A DNA stretch of 64,000 nt. Source: Scheffersomyces stipitis CBS 6054. Lineage: Eukaryota; Ascomycota; Pichiomycetes; Serinales; Debaryomycetaceae. The notes below the pieces were generated by a model that saw nothing but the letters and a program-made list of their open reading frames with translations, did no database searches and was not told where the DNA came from. The position numbers were made by a program, and so were the translations under genes. The stretch spans positions 868,001 through 932,000 of the forward strand of contig NC_009046.1 of NCBI RefSeq assembly GCF_000209165.1, written 5' to 3'. This document shows, piece after piece, positions 9,254 to 20,333 of the stretch. Each line of letters starts with the position of its first letter. Within the stretch, counting starts at the first letter, position 1.

Positions 9254-11749
9254 ATGGGTAAGACGCAAAAGAAGAATAGCAAGGGTCGTTTAGATAGATA
9301 CTACTACCTCGCTAAAGAAAAAGGGTATAGGGCCCGTTCTTCTTTCAAGATTATCCAAATAAACGAGAAGTATGGTCATTTCCTTGAAAAGTCCAAAGTT
9401 GTCATTGACTTATGTGCTGCACCTGGTTCTTGGTGTCAAGTGGCATCCCAGTTATGTCCGATCAACTCTTTAATCATTGGTGTTGATATCGTTCCTATCA
9501 AGCCATTACCAAATTGTATAACTTTCCAATCAGATATTACCACAGAAGATTGTAGATCTAGATTAAGAGGTCACATGAAAACATGGAAAGCAGACACAGT
9601 TCTTCACGATGGTGCTCCAAATGTGGGTTTAGGATGGGTTCAAGATGCCTTTACCCAATCTCAGTTAACTTTGCAAGCGTTGAAATTGGCAGTAGAGAAC
9701 TTGGCGGCCGGCGGAACTTTTGTAACCAAAATTTTCAGATCCAGAGACTACAACAACTTAATGTGGGTTTTCCAACAATTATTTGATAAAGTTGAAGCTA
9801 CTAAACCTCCAGCATCTCGTACTGTTTCTGCTGAAATCTTCGTTGTATGTAAAGGTTTTAAAGCCCCTAAGAAGTTGGATCCTAGATTGTTGGATCCGAA
9901 AGAGGTTTTCGAAGAATTAGCGGCTGGCCCTGAAAATAGCGAGGCTAAAATATTCAGGCCAGAAAAAAAGACCAGGCACAGAACAGGTTATGAAGAGGGG
10001 GACTACTTGTTATATCACGAAATTCCAATTTTGGAATTCATACGAAGTGAAGATCCTATTACATTATTGAGCAGTAACAACAAGTTGGTAGAACCATCAA
10101 AAGAAGATCATGAATGGAAAATCTTGAAAAAGTTGAGACATTGCACTCCTGAATTACTTGAATGCATCAAGGATTTAAAGGTTTTAGGTAGAAAGGAATT
10201 CAAATTAATCTTGAAATTCAGAAAAGAAGCTCGTGATTTGTTGGGCTTAGAAGACAAAGAAGACCTTAATAAAAGTGATTTAGTCGAAGTTGAACCTTTG
10301 ACAGAAGAGCAGCAAATTGATAAAGAACTAGAGGAACTCAGCAGTAAGCAGAAACAAAAGGCTAAGAGAGCTAAGAAAAATGCAAACGAATCGAAGCAGA
10401 AGGAAATCGTACGAAACCAAATGAATATGTTGACAGATATGAACATAGGAATTGAAGCTGCTCAAATTGGCTCTGAATCATTATTCAACTTGAAAACTGC
10501 CGAAAAGACTGGACAATTGGATAAATTGGCAAAAGGTAAGAAAAGAATGGTTTTTAACGACGAAGAGATTGCCAAAGGAAATGACATTCATGTTGACGAA
10601 GACGCCGAAAACGTTGCAACGGATGACGAGCTTGACGAGTTGGAAGCCCAATTGGACGATATGTACAATTCTTATCAAGAAAGGAAGGCAGAGAGAGATG
10701 CAAACTACCGAGCAAAGAAAGCCAGAGGTGACGTTGACGATGAAGCTTGGGATGGTATTCGTTCAGAAGATGAGGATGAAGATGCCAATCTTGAAGAGAG
10801 AGACTATGAGATGGATTCAGAATCTGAATCTGATTCCGATGATGATGAACATATCAGATTGATCGCAGATAAGAAGAAAGAAGGTTTATCAAAGAACGCG
10901 AAGGTGTTCTTTGCTTCAGATTCTATTTTTGGAGAATTAACAGATGATACATTATTGAAAGAAATTGAAAATAAGAAGTTATCTTCAAATGTCTCCTCAA
11001 ATGGTTCAGCAAGAATCTTTAAATCGCAAGATGGACAAGAATCGGAGGATAGCGAGGATTCTGAAAGTGACGAAAGTGACTTTGAGATTATGCCAGCAGA
11101 AAAGGAACACGAAGAAGTAGAAGACGACTCTGATTCCGAGCAAGAATCAATTGCTCGCCAATATTCGAGGGCAAAATCTCAACAGCAGCGTATTGATTTA
11201 GCAACGGTCGAAGCTATGACTTTGGCTCATCAGGTTGCTTTGGGTCAAAAGAATAAGCACGACTTGATTGATGAAGGTATTAACAGGAACTCTTTTAGAG
11301 ATGTGGACAACTTACCAGAATGGTTTATTGATGATGAAAAGAGGCACTCCAAGATTATCAAACCCATAACCAAGGAAGCGGCTATGGCAATAAAAGAAAA
11401 GCAGAAGCAACTTAATGCAAGACCTATTAAAAAGGTTTTAGAGGCGCAGGGACGTAAGAAGATGAGAGCATTGAGAAGATTAGAGAAGCTTAAGAAGAAG
11501 TCCGACTTGATTAACGAAGACAGCGGCAAGTCTGAGAGAGATAAGGCTGAAGAAATCCAGAAGTTGATGAAGAAATTGACCAAGAAACAAAAACAAAAGC
11601 CCAAGACCACATTAGTTGTCGCCAGAGGTTCCAACAGAGGATTGAGTGGTAGACCAAAGGGTGTCAAGGGTAAATATAAGATGGTTGACGGTGTCATGAA
11701 GAATGAACAAAGGGCATTGAGAAGAATCGCTAAGAAGCATAAGAAGTAG
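9254..11749 (+). CDS. SPB1: AdoMet-dependent rRNA 2'-O-methyltransferase for 60S maturation
   Basis: An 831-residue protein. The N-terminal FtsJ/RrmJ-type methyltransferase domain (about 1-210) has the AdoMet-binding motif VIDLCAAPGSWCQ near residue 50, an Asp in LHDGAPNVG near 118, a Lys in FVTKIFRS near 158 and a Glu in VSAEIFVV near 194, matching the K-D-K-E scheme of 2'-O-methylases. The middle is highly acidic (runs of Asp/Glu, about 430-640). The C-terminal Spb1 domain is Lys-rich and ends in a basic nucleolar-type tail (RRIAKKHKK). In yeast, Spb1 methylates the A-loop of 25S rRNA in nucleolar pre-60S particles. The ATG at 9254 gives the conserved start MGKTQKKNSKGRLDRYY. RRPE and PAC sites precede it. 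Confidence 0.97.
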   Translation: MGKTQKKNSKGRLDRYYYLAKEKGYRARSSFKIIQINEKYGHFLEKSKVVIDLCAAPGSWCQVASQLCPINSLIIGVDIVPIKPLPNCITFQSDITTEDCRSRLRGHMKTWKADTVLHDGAPNVGLGWVQDAFTQSQLTLQALKLAVENLAAGGTFVTKIFRSRDYNNLMWVFQQLFDKVEATKPPASRTVSAEIFVVCKGFKAPKKLDPRLLDPKEVFEELAAGPENSEAKIFRPEKKTRHRTGYEEGDYLLYHEIPILEFIRSEDPITLLSSNNKLVEPSKEDHEWKILKKLRHCTPELLECIKDLKVLGRKEFKLILKFRKEARDLLGLEDKEDLNKSDLVEVEPLTEEQQIDKELEELSSKQKQKAKRAKKNANESKQKEIVRNQMNMLTDMNIGIEAAQIGSESLFNLKTAEKTGQLDKLAKGKKRMVFNDEEIAKGNDIHVDEDAENVATDDELDELEAQLDDMYNSYQERKAERDANYRAKKARGDVDDEAWDGIRSEDEDEDANLEERDYEMDSESESDSDDDEHIRLIADKKKEGLSKNAKVFFASDSIFGELTDDTLLKEIENKKLSSNVSSNGSARIFKSQDGQESEDSEDSESDESDFEIMPAEKEHEEVEDDSDSEQESIARQYSRAKSQQQRIDLATVEAMTLAHQVALGQKNKHDLIDEGINRNSFRDVDNLPEWFIDDEKRHSKIIKPITKEAAMAIKEKQKQLNARPIKKVLEAQGRKKMRALRRLEKLKKKSDLINEDSGKSERDKAEEIQKLMKKLTKKQKQKPKTTLVVARGSNRGLSGRPKGVKGKYKMVDGVMKNEQRALRRIAKKHKK

Positions 11750-13100
11750 TACTTTATAGACAATTTAATTTAACATGCATATACATTATTTTTGTACTCT
11801 AAGCAAATTAAACTGGAAAGTTTTTCACAACAAGAATTGCTGCGAACTAGAGCAAATTTGAGACGCAACTTTCTACATTTCACATTGATACATAACTCCC
11901 AAAAATGCTTCATAATATGTTTCAAGTCGTAGAACTTTTTAGGTTTTGGCGCTTAGAACATTTAGTAACCAATTGGACATCGATAAAAAGTTGAGTAACC
12001 AATTTTTAAAAAAAAGGAATAAGAAGAAGAAAAAGAAGAGGAAAAAGTAATTAATTTATGTTATCAATAACGACAAAAAGAACTATTTAGTGATACAGCT
12101 TTGATACTATGCAATGTTATATATATTACCCATAGCTACGGGAATTTCGGTATTAACAATACAAAGAATCGCAACAATGGTTAGACGACCTAACAAGGGC
12201 GAAGGGGTGATTTCGCGAGACGTGAGGTACCGAAAAAATCTCAAGTTCCGTAATGTATCTCATTTAGGTTAAATTACAGCGACCAAATTTCATGATTCAT
12301 TCAAGAATAGAACTATGATTAAACCTAACCTAAGACTACTTTTGCGAAAATGGCCAGCAGAGCAAGAACATTTATATGCTTTTTATGTGAATTAACGATC
12401 TGTTAGCACTTTATTCGTAGAGAAACGCGTTCAAAGTTTGACAGCCAAAACTGAAGAGTTTCGAACAACTTGCGCAGAGACAATAGCCTCATTTTGAGAA
12501 ACCGCAATTCGTAATCTGCAATCTCTAATCTACGAGCTTTATGTGTGTAAGATTTTCCTTATTCCGTCACAAAGTAAAAGTAAAAAAAAGATTTTGACAC
12601 GGGCAAGCAACAAGTCCTTTTGCATTAAAAAGCAATAATATTCCCGTTGATTTTAATAGAAAACAAAGTTCATTTGATTTGAGAGGTGTAAGTTCTCTTT
12701 CTGACAGTATCAAAATACTATTTATGTTTTGCCCTAAGACAGTGGCAGTAGGTACAATTAAGAGCTCGTTTCATTGATTATTTAGGTACCTACAACTGAC
12801 GGTAGCCTATTATCGTATAGCTCCTGCTACAAACTAATCCTTTGATAGCGTCCATTCTTTACAACATTGCATCAGACATTACTTAATTTTGTTTAATCTT
12901 CATTTCATCGTATTGGTGATTCGTTCAAATTAGAGCCATTATCACCCATTTTCACATCCTTTTCAGAGGGACCAACTGTAGCAAAAGTGAGCCCAAATTT
13001 CATACACGGCATATTTCATAATAATACCAACTGATACTAATCGCTATATTCGATATTATATTTCTATTTTATCACGTTACATCCAATATTCAGCAGCACA
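11750..13100. other. Long intergenic region with polypurine tract
   Basis: A 1.35-kb gap between SPB1 and the next plus-strand gene, with no ORF of note. It contains an almost pure purine run at about 12008-12047 (A/G only). The distance suggests a large regulated promoter for the downstream serine-rich gene, but no known site is clear. No tRNA-like or snoRNA-like structure was recognised by eye. Confidence 0.45.
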
Positions 13101-15440
13101 ATGTCCTCTCTTCCTACCACATCATCATTTCTTACATCACTGGCCAATAAGAGAGCCCATAGACATAAGAGATCTGCAGCGATTTCTGGAGATTTTGATG
13201 CATCTGGACTTTTTTGCTCGCCAACTCATCAGTCGTCGATATCACTTACGAGCCATAGTCCACGACAATCATTTGCAGATGATAATGCAGACTTAGAGAG
13301 AAACTACCATTTTAACAACGAAGAGGATTTTTCAAATAACGGATCAAACGATATTTTTTCATATCCAAGCAAGAATAGCGATATATTCCAACGCCCAGCC
13401 TTGAGTCCAAGACACTTGAATTCACTATCGCCTGTACGGAAACCTAACATTCAATCAAGTAGCTTTGGTTTGAATTCTCCAATTCGTTTAAACCGTAGCA
13501 GATCAGGTTCAACATCTAATTCCTTATTAAACAAGTCACGTTTGTTTTTGACCGAAGAAACAACAATAAATAGCGAGAATATCCCAGAAGCAGTTATTGA
13601 TTTAGATGTAATTCTAAATGCTAATCTCCATATCGGAGTCGAAGAAGCTATCTCTGATTCACCAAGAAATTATCATACCCATAAGAGGACAGAACTGGCT
13701 CCCGCAGAATTTGCTCAGAACGACGATTTTCTCGGATCCCCATTTTCAAATCAGACAAACAGTAAGTTGATATCTTCTTCCTTGCACAATTCTCATTCAA
13801 TGTTCAGCTCGGGTGTGAATAGTGGCGTTCCTTTGTTCAGCCAACCAATTCAGGAACAAATGACAGATTCAATAATTGAAGAGGGTGACAATGACGAGTT
13901 TGACTTCGATGGATCCAAGCTTGAATCGTCTGAGCTCGTTTCTGATACAGATTCGACACACGATATTTTTGCAAACCCTCCACCTATGATGGGTAATGTT
14001 TTTTATACAAATGCTTCAGCAAATTCATCTACTTCCAGTTTGCGCAGTGGAGGAAATACATCAAAACATCTTGTCATTGAGAAGACTTTTTCCAATTCTT
14101 CAAAAGATTCTTGTTGTTCCTTTAATGGTAGTAACGGAAATTTAACAAGTAACAAAAGATCTGGCGCTAAGGCCAACAGGTATAAACTTTTTTATGATAA
14201 GTCAAGCAGAATATCAAATGCTTTAAAGGAGAATTCTTCCGACAGCATTAATATTGTTCGATCTAATAGTAGCGGACACAGTATGAGCACAGCAAACACC
14301 GCTTATAAAGATCTCAAATTGTTAGGCCACTCTTCAAGTTTGCCGAGTCTCAAATCTGGCCCCAAGAGGATTAATTCGCAAGCTCCTAGTTCTTTGAGAT
14401 ATAGTGATAAGAGAAGTAATTCTGAAAACAGAAGAGCAGTTTCCCCTCCTGCGAGAGTATCTGAAAAAGTATATTCAGCTTCTTCTCCTTCATTGATATC
14501 AGAAAGAAAAGAATCATCTACTGGCTGTCGTTTTCTGGACGAAATTGCTTATGATTTTGAGTCAAGAGATAGGATCGTTATAGGGCAGGCAAAGAAACCA
14601 GAAGACCCAAAGATCTCTTCTACGAGTCCTATTAGTACGAAATCAATTAATTCGTCAGCAGTGATTTCTAATAGTGGCACCCTACACTCAACTGATAATT
14701 CGTCATTTTTGTCTCATCATGAAGTATTATCCAAAGAACATGCCAAGTCAGATTACAATGAACTTTCTAGAGATGCAGAAGTGGTTGTTCATGATAGATT
14801 ACAAAACATCACACCTTCAATTGTAATTAGTGCTGAACTGGAAAGTTCTTCTCCGTCGACGAATTCGACTTTCCAACAAATTGAGCTGGTGATAAGAAGT
14901 AATTCCAAGATAAAGCCGCCACACATAGAACCAAGTTTAAACTCAAGAAGTGCCTCAATTGATATAGAGAACGCATCGAAAGAAGATTTGAACACGAAAA
15001 AAGAAAGAAAACAAGATGACCAGTCTTGCTTCCTTCAAACTCTTCCAGTGCAAGCAAAACTTACACTGCCTGATTATACTAATGTAACACTTTCATCCAA
15101 AGTGGCAAGGAACTCGTGTATCGTATCTCCTATGAAAGCCGGTATAAGAAACTCACAGACTGACTCAGAGAAGAAGAAGTCGACACATTCCAAAAGAAAG
15201 TCTATTTACAATTATTCTGAAAATACCATTTCAGGAAGAAAGGGGAAGCCTACTGCTCATGTTGAGAATGAAGAAAATGAATTAATGGCAGTTGGACGTG
15301 GCAGACACTCTAAATCTAAATCAATGTCATTTACACTTTCAGATTTAAATCCGAAAGTTTCAAATACCGAAGCCGACAACGTAGATTTCCTGAAAACTAA
15401 GCGGCGAGAGAGACTATTAAATTGGTTTAGGAAACGTTAG
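13101..15440 (+). CDS. Serine-rich, probably disordered protein with NDR/Cbk1-kinase-like sites
   Basis: A 779-residue protein I cannot assign. It is very rich in Ser and Asn and has no predicted membrane span or folded domain by eye. The N terminus carries a basic block followed by a striking motif (AHRHKRSAAISGDFD, about residues 19-33). Near the C terminus are HSKRKS and KSKSMSFTLSDLNP, and the protein ends basic (RERLLNWFRKR). HRHKRS, HTHKRT and HSKRKS fit the H-x-[RKH]-[RHK]-x-[ST] pattern preferred by Cbk1/NDR kinases. This composition suits a cortical or bud-neck regulatory protein or a phosphoregulated RNA-binding-pathway factor, but that is inference. The long 5' region suggests complex regulation. 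Confidence 0.8.
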   Translation: MSSLPTTSSFLTSLANKRAHRHKRSAAISGDFDASGLFCSPTHQSSISLTSHSPRQSFADDNADLERNYHFNNEEDFSNNGSNDIFSYPSKNSDIFQRPALSPRHLNSLSPVRKPNIQSSSFGLNSPIRLNRSRSGSTSNSLLNKSRLFLTEETTINSENIPEAVIDLDVILNANLHIGVEEAISDSPRNYHTHKRTELAPAEFAQNDDFLGSPFSNQTNSKLISSSLHNSHSMFSSGVNSGVPLFSQPIQEQMTDSIIEEGDNDEFDFDGSKLESSELVSDTDSTHDIFANPPPMMGNVFYTNASANSSTSSLRSGGNTSKHLVIEKTFSNSSKDSCCSFNGSNGNLTSNKRSGAKANRYKLFYDKSSRISNALKENSSDSINIVRSNSSGHSMSTANTAYKDLKLLGHSSSLPSLKSGPKRINSQAPSSLRYSDKRSNSENRRAVSPPARVSEKVYSASSPSLISERKESSTGCRFLDEIAYDFESRDRIVIGQAKKPEDPKISSTSPISTKSINSSAVISNSGTLHSTDNSSFLSHHEVLSKEHAKSDYNELSRDAEVVVHDRLQNITPSIVISAELESSSPSTNSTFQQIELVIRSNSKIKPPHIEPSLNSRSASIDIENASKEDLNTKKERKQDDQSCFLQTLPVQAKLTLPDYTNVTLSSKVARNSCIVSPMKAGIRNSQTDSEKKKSTHSKRKSIYNYSENTISGRKGKPTAHVENEENELMAVGRGRHSKSKSMSFTLSDLNPKVSNTEADNVDFLKTKRRERLLNWFRKR

Positions 15441-15573
15441 ATGTACAGTAGTCATTTTCGATTTAATACATAATCAGACGAATTTTTCCTGCGCGTAAAA
15501 TCCAGCAAACCATAAAATTTCTGTAGTGCAAATTTATAAACAAGAAGCAAGAGGATATTAGATCAGATTAAGA

Positions 15574-16527
15574 ATGTCATTTGAAACTCCTACTAACTTC
15601 TTCCATATTCTTGGAGACAAGTATAATGAGGCTGTTTCCAACAGCAAAATCTTTTTCAACGGATCGTCAGCTACAAATGAGGTCGTCCATCAATTATTGG
15701 GAGATTCGACAGTGGATTTCCAGTATACCCTTCTTCACTCTTTGCAGCATAGGCCCGAAACGGGCTCAATTGAAAAAAATCCGTTTGCTAAACCAGAGCC
15801 AGAATTGACAGTTTTGGATTCTTACGGACCCAACGAAGAATTTAAAATTGTTCTTAACAAGTTCCCCGTTGTTGCCCAACACTTTATGATAGTTACCAAG
15901 GAGTTCAAATCTCAGGATTCCCCCTTATCCCCAAGTGAGCTTCAAGGGACATATATCATTCTTCAATCGTTAAAAGCTAGCGATAAACAGAATGATTGGT
16001 TTGCTTTCTACAACTGCGGTCCTCAGAGCGGAGCTTCACAGCCACATAAACATATTCAATTCATGTCGTTGCCAAATAAAGAAGATTTTGTGCCTTTTGC
16101 AGAACAATTGATCATGAGATCTGCTGCATTTCTTCCAAATTCACAGCAGGAACCATTGCAGAATGCAGACATTCCCTTTGCACACTTTGTCGCAAGACTC
16201 CCGGAACAGCACCAATTACAGGAGGGCGAACTTGCCCTTTACTTTGCCTCACTTTTACAAAGAGCACTCACAGTTTCACGACGCAACGAAGCCGAACATA
16301 TTTCTTACAATTTCATCTGTACAACGAAGTATATGATGATTGTTCCCAGGTCAAATGGGAAATATAAGAACTCTTTGGGCATTAATTCCTGTGGCGTTCT
16401 TGGATTATTCTTATGCAAGAATGAAGAAATCTTGGATCTTGTTAAAAAAGATGGCCCGGAAACTATTTTGCAGCATTGTGGATTTCCAAACACAGCTGGT
16501 CAAGGTTCAGATGAATATCACTACTAG
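15574..16527 (+). CDS. APA1: Diadenosine tetraphosphate phosphorylase (Ap4A phosphorylase)
   Basis: A 317-residue protein of the yeast Apa1/Apa2 family, which cleaves Ap4A with phosphate to ATP plus ADP and has ADP-sulfurylase side activity. The HIT-like catalytic motif QPHKHIQFM lies near residue 157, preceded by the family block FYNCGPQSGAS. The N-terminal domain has FPVVAQHFMIVTKEF (about 95-110), and the C-terminal domain has the conserved GVLGLFLCKNEE. The length matches the S. cerevisiae enzymes (about 320). I cannot say whether it is closer to APA1 or APA2, so the symbol is a family label. It is in tandem with QCR7 downstream. Confidence 0.93.
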   Translation: MSFETPTNFFHILGDKYNEAVSNSKIFFNGSSATNEVVHQLLGDSTVDFQYTLLHSLQHRPETGSIEKNPFAKPEPELTVLDSYGPNEEFKIVLNKFPVVAQHFMIVTKEFKSQDSPLSPSELQGTYIILQSLKASDKQNDWFAFYNCGPQSGASQPHKHIQFMSLPNKEDFVPFAEQLIMRSAAFLPNSQQEPLQNADIPFAHFVARLPEQHQLQEGELALYFASLLQRALTVSRRNEAEHISYNFICTTKYMMIVPRSNGKYKNSLGINSCGVLGLFLCKNEEILDLVKKDGPETILQHCGFPNTAGQGSDEYHY

Positions 16528-16684
16528 AACTGAGCAACTACAGGTACACCAACTCCAAACTATACGGATGCGCTTTGGTGGTGTGTGTAAAGGGTACATA
16601 CTTAGTTGTAACATATAGATTTGGGTTGCGCAACAAATGAGACTTTGAATTCCGTATAGTTCCAGATTAGGAAATCTAGAGTAG

Positions 16685-16689
16685 CCAAT
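16685..16689 (+). promoter_or_regulatory. CCAAT box upstream of QCR7
   Basis: CCAAT about 110 bp before the QCR7 start codon, at the position and orientation expected for a HAP-complex site in a respiratory-gene promoter. The short motif limits confidence. Confidence 0.4.
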
Positions 16690-16795
16690 AAAAGATTAAG
16701 AAATATTGTACAAGTCTTGAGAAAAATGATTTTTCTGAAGTATTAAAACACTAGAACACTATTAGATATACTTACCCAGAATAGATTACATAACC

Positions 16796-17226
16796 ATGGC
16801 ATCCCTTACTTCTGTTGTGAAGGCTGCTGATTTTATATTATCTAGACCAACTTTGTCTAAGATCGTAAACCCTGTAGCCAAGGCTTTTGTTGCCTATGCT
16901 GGCTACAGAGAAATGGGTTTGAAGTAAGTATATGTTTCTGGAGAGCACATTCTTTGAGGCAACTTATTAACATGATTAGGTTTGATGACTTGATATCCGA
17001 AGAGTCTCCTATTGGACAAAAGGCTATCTCTAGATTGCCAGAAGGTGAAATTTATGCTAGAAATTACAGATTCATCACTGCTCACCAATGTGCATTGTCC
17101 CATCAGTTATTACCTGCAAACAAGGCCGTCAAGCCAGAAGAGGACACCCACTACTTAATCCCTTACATTTTGGAGGCAGAGAAGGAAGCATTTGAAAAGG
17201 TCGAATTGGATAACATCCAAGTTTAA
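16796..17226 (+). CDS. QCR7: Ubiquinol-cytochrome c reductase subunit 7 (complex III, 14 kDa), one intron
   Basis: Spliced gene. Exon 1 is 16796-16923 and exon 2 is 16980-17226, giving 124 residues. Without splicing the frame stops at codon 44 (TAA at 16925). The 56-bp intron (16924-16979) starts GTAAGT and ends TTAG, with TATTAAC as a likely branch site close to the acceptor. Splicing restores a Lys codon and the continuous family sequence GLKFDDLISEESP. Exon 1 encodes the N-terminal helix, and exon 2 the conserved LPEGEIYARNYRFITAHQCALSH and the C-terminal helix. Qcr7 sits on the matrix side of the bc1 complex and is needed for its assembly. A CCAAT box lies upstream, and DIC1 is convergent downstream. 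Confidence 0.95.
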
Positions 17227-17567
17227 GTAGAGAAGTATCGATATCTGCAAGGAGCTAGTTGGCGAAAGTGAACTCCTAGATTGTGTAAATCTGCATTAAA
17301 GTGTTGGCAAATATTATATATTGGAAGACCAATTGTAGCGACACCTCCAGCATTCACTTCATTCTACAAATTGACAAGCGGAAGAAACATCCTTATATAT
17401 TTATATTAAATGATTATTCAGCGTCTAGATTATCACAAAACATGTAGGAACTGCAAATATCTCAAAGCCATCCCCAAAAATTAACATTAAGGTCTCTCAA
17501 ATGAATATATTTCTCTATAATACCTATGCAATGTATGAAAATAAACAACTGGCAAGTCTCCTTTACT
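17227..17567. other. Convergent 3' intergenic region of QCR7 and DIC1
   Basis: About 340 bp between two convergent stop codons. AT-rich, expected to hold both terminators. No gene seen. Confidence 0.5.
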
Positions 17568-18461
17568 TCACATTCCCAATTTGTATTTTCTTAGTTGTTC
17601 AAGAGCCAAGAAAGTAACAATTGTATGTGGCCCCAATCTAATAAACGATGGCAACCAGCCTCTAAACATGAAGCCCACTCCTTCATTCTTCACAGCCGAA
17701 GTCAAAATTGTAATTGGATTACCATCAGTACCCTTGGCGTTCATAATTCTTGTCTTTACTACATCCGCAGGTGAACAAACAGTTGTTGCAACTAAACCTG
17801 CTAACAATGATGCACTGAAATGAGTGGATTTTTTGGTCGGATCAAGATGAACATGATCCACAAGGAGATTCTTAGCTATGTCATAAGTAACGACTTGAGA
17901 AGCTGTCATCAAGACTCCACGAACCAAATTGGGAGCCAACCCTCTGAATAAGGAGCCAGGATTTTCCTCTTTGCAAATTCTGTAGATACCGTCAAATGCA
18001 TTCCTATAATTTCTTCTTTGCTCTACTGGCAAAGTTGAATCATTTTGCATTCTGATGTTAACGACATCAGAAGGATTACCAACCAAACCTCCCAAAGCAC
18101 CTGCAGTCATAGACATAGGAAGCAATACAGCTGTCGATGGCTTAGGGTTGTCTGTCATATCAACATATTTTTCTTTGAGAAATTCATAGACTCCAAATCT
18201 AGTAGTTGAATATGTTGCCTGCCTTAATAGGGAAGCGGTCAAACCGGAGTAGATTTTGAAAAATCCTTCCTTGCTTATAATTTGGTAAATCATAGATATT
18301 AAAGATTGTCCTGGAATAGTGGCTGTCTGCAAACGGACTTTAGCAAGGTCCAATGGATGCGTTACCAAGCATGCTATCATACTTGCAGCACCCCCATACC
18401 AAAATCTACGAGAAATGTTAGTAAATAAAGTCGACCATAATCTAGAGAACAAATGAAACAT
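17568..18461 (-). CDS. DIC1: Mitochondrial dicarboxylate carrier
   Basis: A 297-residue mitochondrial carrier family protein with three repeats of about 100 residues. The three signature motifs are HPLDLAKVRLQ (about 36), NPSDVVNIRMQ (about 129) and SPADVVKTRIMN (about 231). The substrate-contact region and the block LRQATYSTTRFGVYEFLKE are typical of the dicarboxylate/oxoglutarate branch and match yeast Dic1, which exchanges malate or succinate for phosphate across the inner membrane. The length equals that of the S. cerevisiae protein (about 298). It is the last clear host gene before the 30-kb retrotransposon block. Confidence 0.92.
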   Translation of the reverse strand: MFHLFSRLWSTLFTNISRRFWYGGAASMIACLVTHPLDLAKVRLQTATIPGQSLISMIYQIISKEGFFKIYSGLTASLLRQATYSTTRFGVYEFLKEKYVDMTDNPKPSTAVLLPMSMTAGALGGLVGNPSDVVNIRMQNDSTLPVEQRRNYRNAFDGIYRICKEENPGSLFRGLAPNLVRGVLMTASQVVTYDIAKNLLVDHVHLDPTKKSTHFSASLLAGLVATTVCSPADVVKTRIMNAKGTDGNPITILTSAVKNEGVGFMFRGWLPSFIRLGPHTIVTFLALEQLRKYKLGM

Positions 18462-20333
18462 ACGGATACTTGACCTTATTCGTATTAGGAGAACTCATTA
18501 TACCTATAACGTTAGGGATTATTTGCTAATTCTAAGAAGAAGCTCTTTGGTAGGATTTTGAATCTTATATATTTTCAAGATGAGTTCGCTAATTTTTTTT
18601 GGAGTTGCGCTAAAAGAATCTAAGGATCTCGGAATGGTAAAAGCGTCCGAGTTACGTAAAAAGTGAACAAATTGCATGTGTACGCCTAGATTTTCTATTT
18701 CTAATCATGGCTTTTGATTGGATACTTCATTTTATGGTATGTTGAGCTCCAATATCATCACCAAGGCTCTTCTCTTTAAGGTGAATTGAAAAATACTAGT
18801 CGGTAGAGACCGGAGCGATTTTCTGTTGAGCTTACCAAAAAAATATCTTCCGATCTTCTCCTGGTTTCCCCTCCTTTTAAAATTAGAGCACTGATAGAAG
18901 GCTGCGAAAAACACTTATTCACTTGCTTCCACTTGCTTAAAAAGGGGACAGAAAATCTATCAAAACAACCAGACACACAGTTCTTGGTCGAAGGAGCACT
19001 CTTCATCAGTCTGGTCGGACTGAACCTTTTCGAGAACTTCTTGGAATTTATTTTACAGAAATCATCAGCTGATGACAGCTTCAGATTGCCTTAAATTTCA
19101 AGTAATATGCTCGTTTCCGAAGTTGCATTTAAAGTATCCAAGTGACCATAGTATCACTAGTAGACCCCAGGTAGCCGGATAAGCTGTGGTTCTTTTGACT
19201 TGTTCAAACCACTTAAAATACGCCGCCCAATCCAATTTCGGAGAGATACAAGATGTATCAGAATTGGCGCAGAGAGAGAGAAGGGAATGGGCTATCGCTA
19301 CGGTAGAAAACCCGTAGTGTGGAACCAAAGTGAAAATTCCATTGGTCTATCTAAATACACTATGGAATATTAGTTAGAAAAGCAATTGGTTGCTGTCTTC
19401 GGAATTTCTATTGTTGGGCTTAACTATGAACACACGACTGTTCAGTCTGGCTTGTAACTCTCTTCTAATGGGATGCTAACATACAAGAAAAATAATCAGA
19501 CACACAATCACAGCCTAATTGAGAGGTACAGATGCTCCCCATCTAAGACAGATTTGTTACTATTTATTGCAGGAAGGTACGCTATAGATCCTCTAGAAAT
19601 TAGTTACCTGAAAAATAAAATCTTAGAATGCATTTAGGATACATTTGCTTTCCTCCCCAAGTTGAACCCCCAAAAATATCAATTTTCCTTGGATGTGGCC
19701 CGATGCATGAACAACTGAATTATTTAAGGAAAAACCTCCAAGAGTGCTGCTGTAGAAGCTTGTGAAAATGAATTTTCTCCAATCTATTTGTTCGCCTAAG
19801 AGGACAATGCTTAAAAAACACATTTCAAAAGAGAATAATGTTAGAGAAATAAAGGAACTTTCGGATCACCAGGAAGAGAAGTTTGTATCATACTTTCAAA
19901 AAATCAGTAATCACTCTTACAGATTTTGGTACTGATAAGTAAAATACTTTTGACGATCTAGTAGGAAGCAAACAAGGCAATGACTATGAATTACCTTCAA
20001 TCCCTTGCTCATCCAAAATTGCATCTATGATATAAAAAAAAGTAAAGTTTTGGCTACATTGTATATTTATTTCATTATTATATATATGCCCAGCCGTTGA
20101 TAACGGATCCATATTCTTAGGTTTGCTGACATTGTTGTCCGTTCGGTATTCACCTTCGTATTTATGTTACTATGTTTCAGCCTCCTATTTTCCTCAGGTT
20201 TTAAGCTTGATTGAGTATAAACGTACTCTATTGTTTCCAAATTCAACATTGTCCCCTTGCAAAATTATATATATTGTTCTCTGACGAGTTTTCGCTTGAT
20301 TCATTCGGTTAATGAGGAAATTATCTTCTTGCT
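18462..20333. other. Gene-free left flank of retrotransposon cluster
   Basis: About 1.9 kb upstream of DIC1 with only short ORFs (up to about 76 codons) in conflicting frames. No tRNA, LTR or host gene could be recognised. It may be old decayed transposon sequence or part of a gene-free centromere-like domain; neither can be shown here. Confidence 0.4.

Noticed and set aside
12008..12047. Polypurine run as a retrotransposon PPT
   Set aside because: No LTR or pol remnants nearby; more likely promoter or simple sequence.
12240..12330. Possible inverted repeat around AGGTTAA/TTAAACCTAACC
   Set aside because: The arms do not match well enough to support a hairpin or site.
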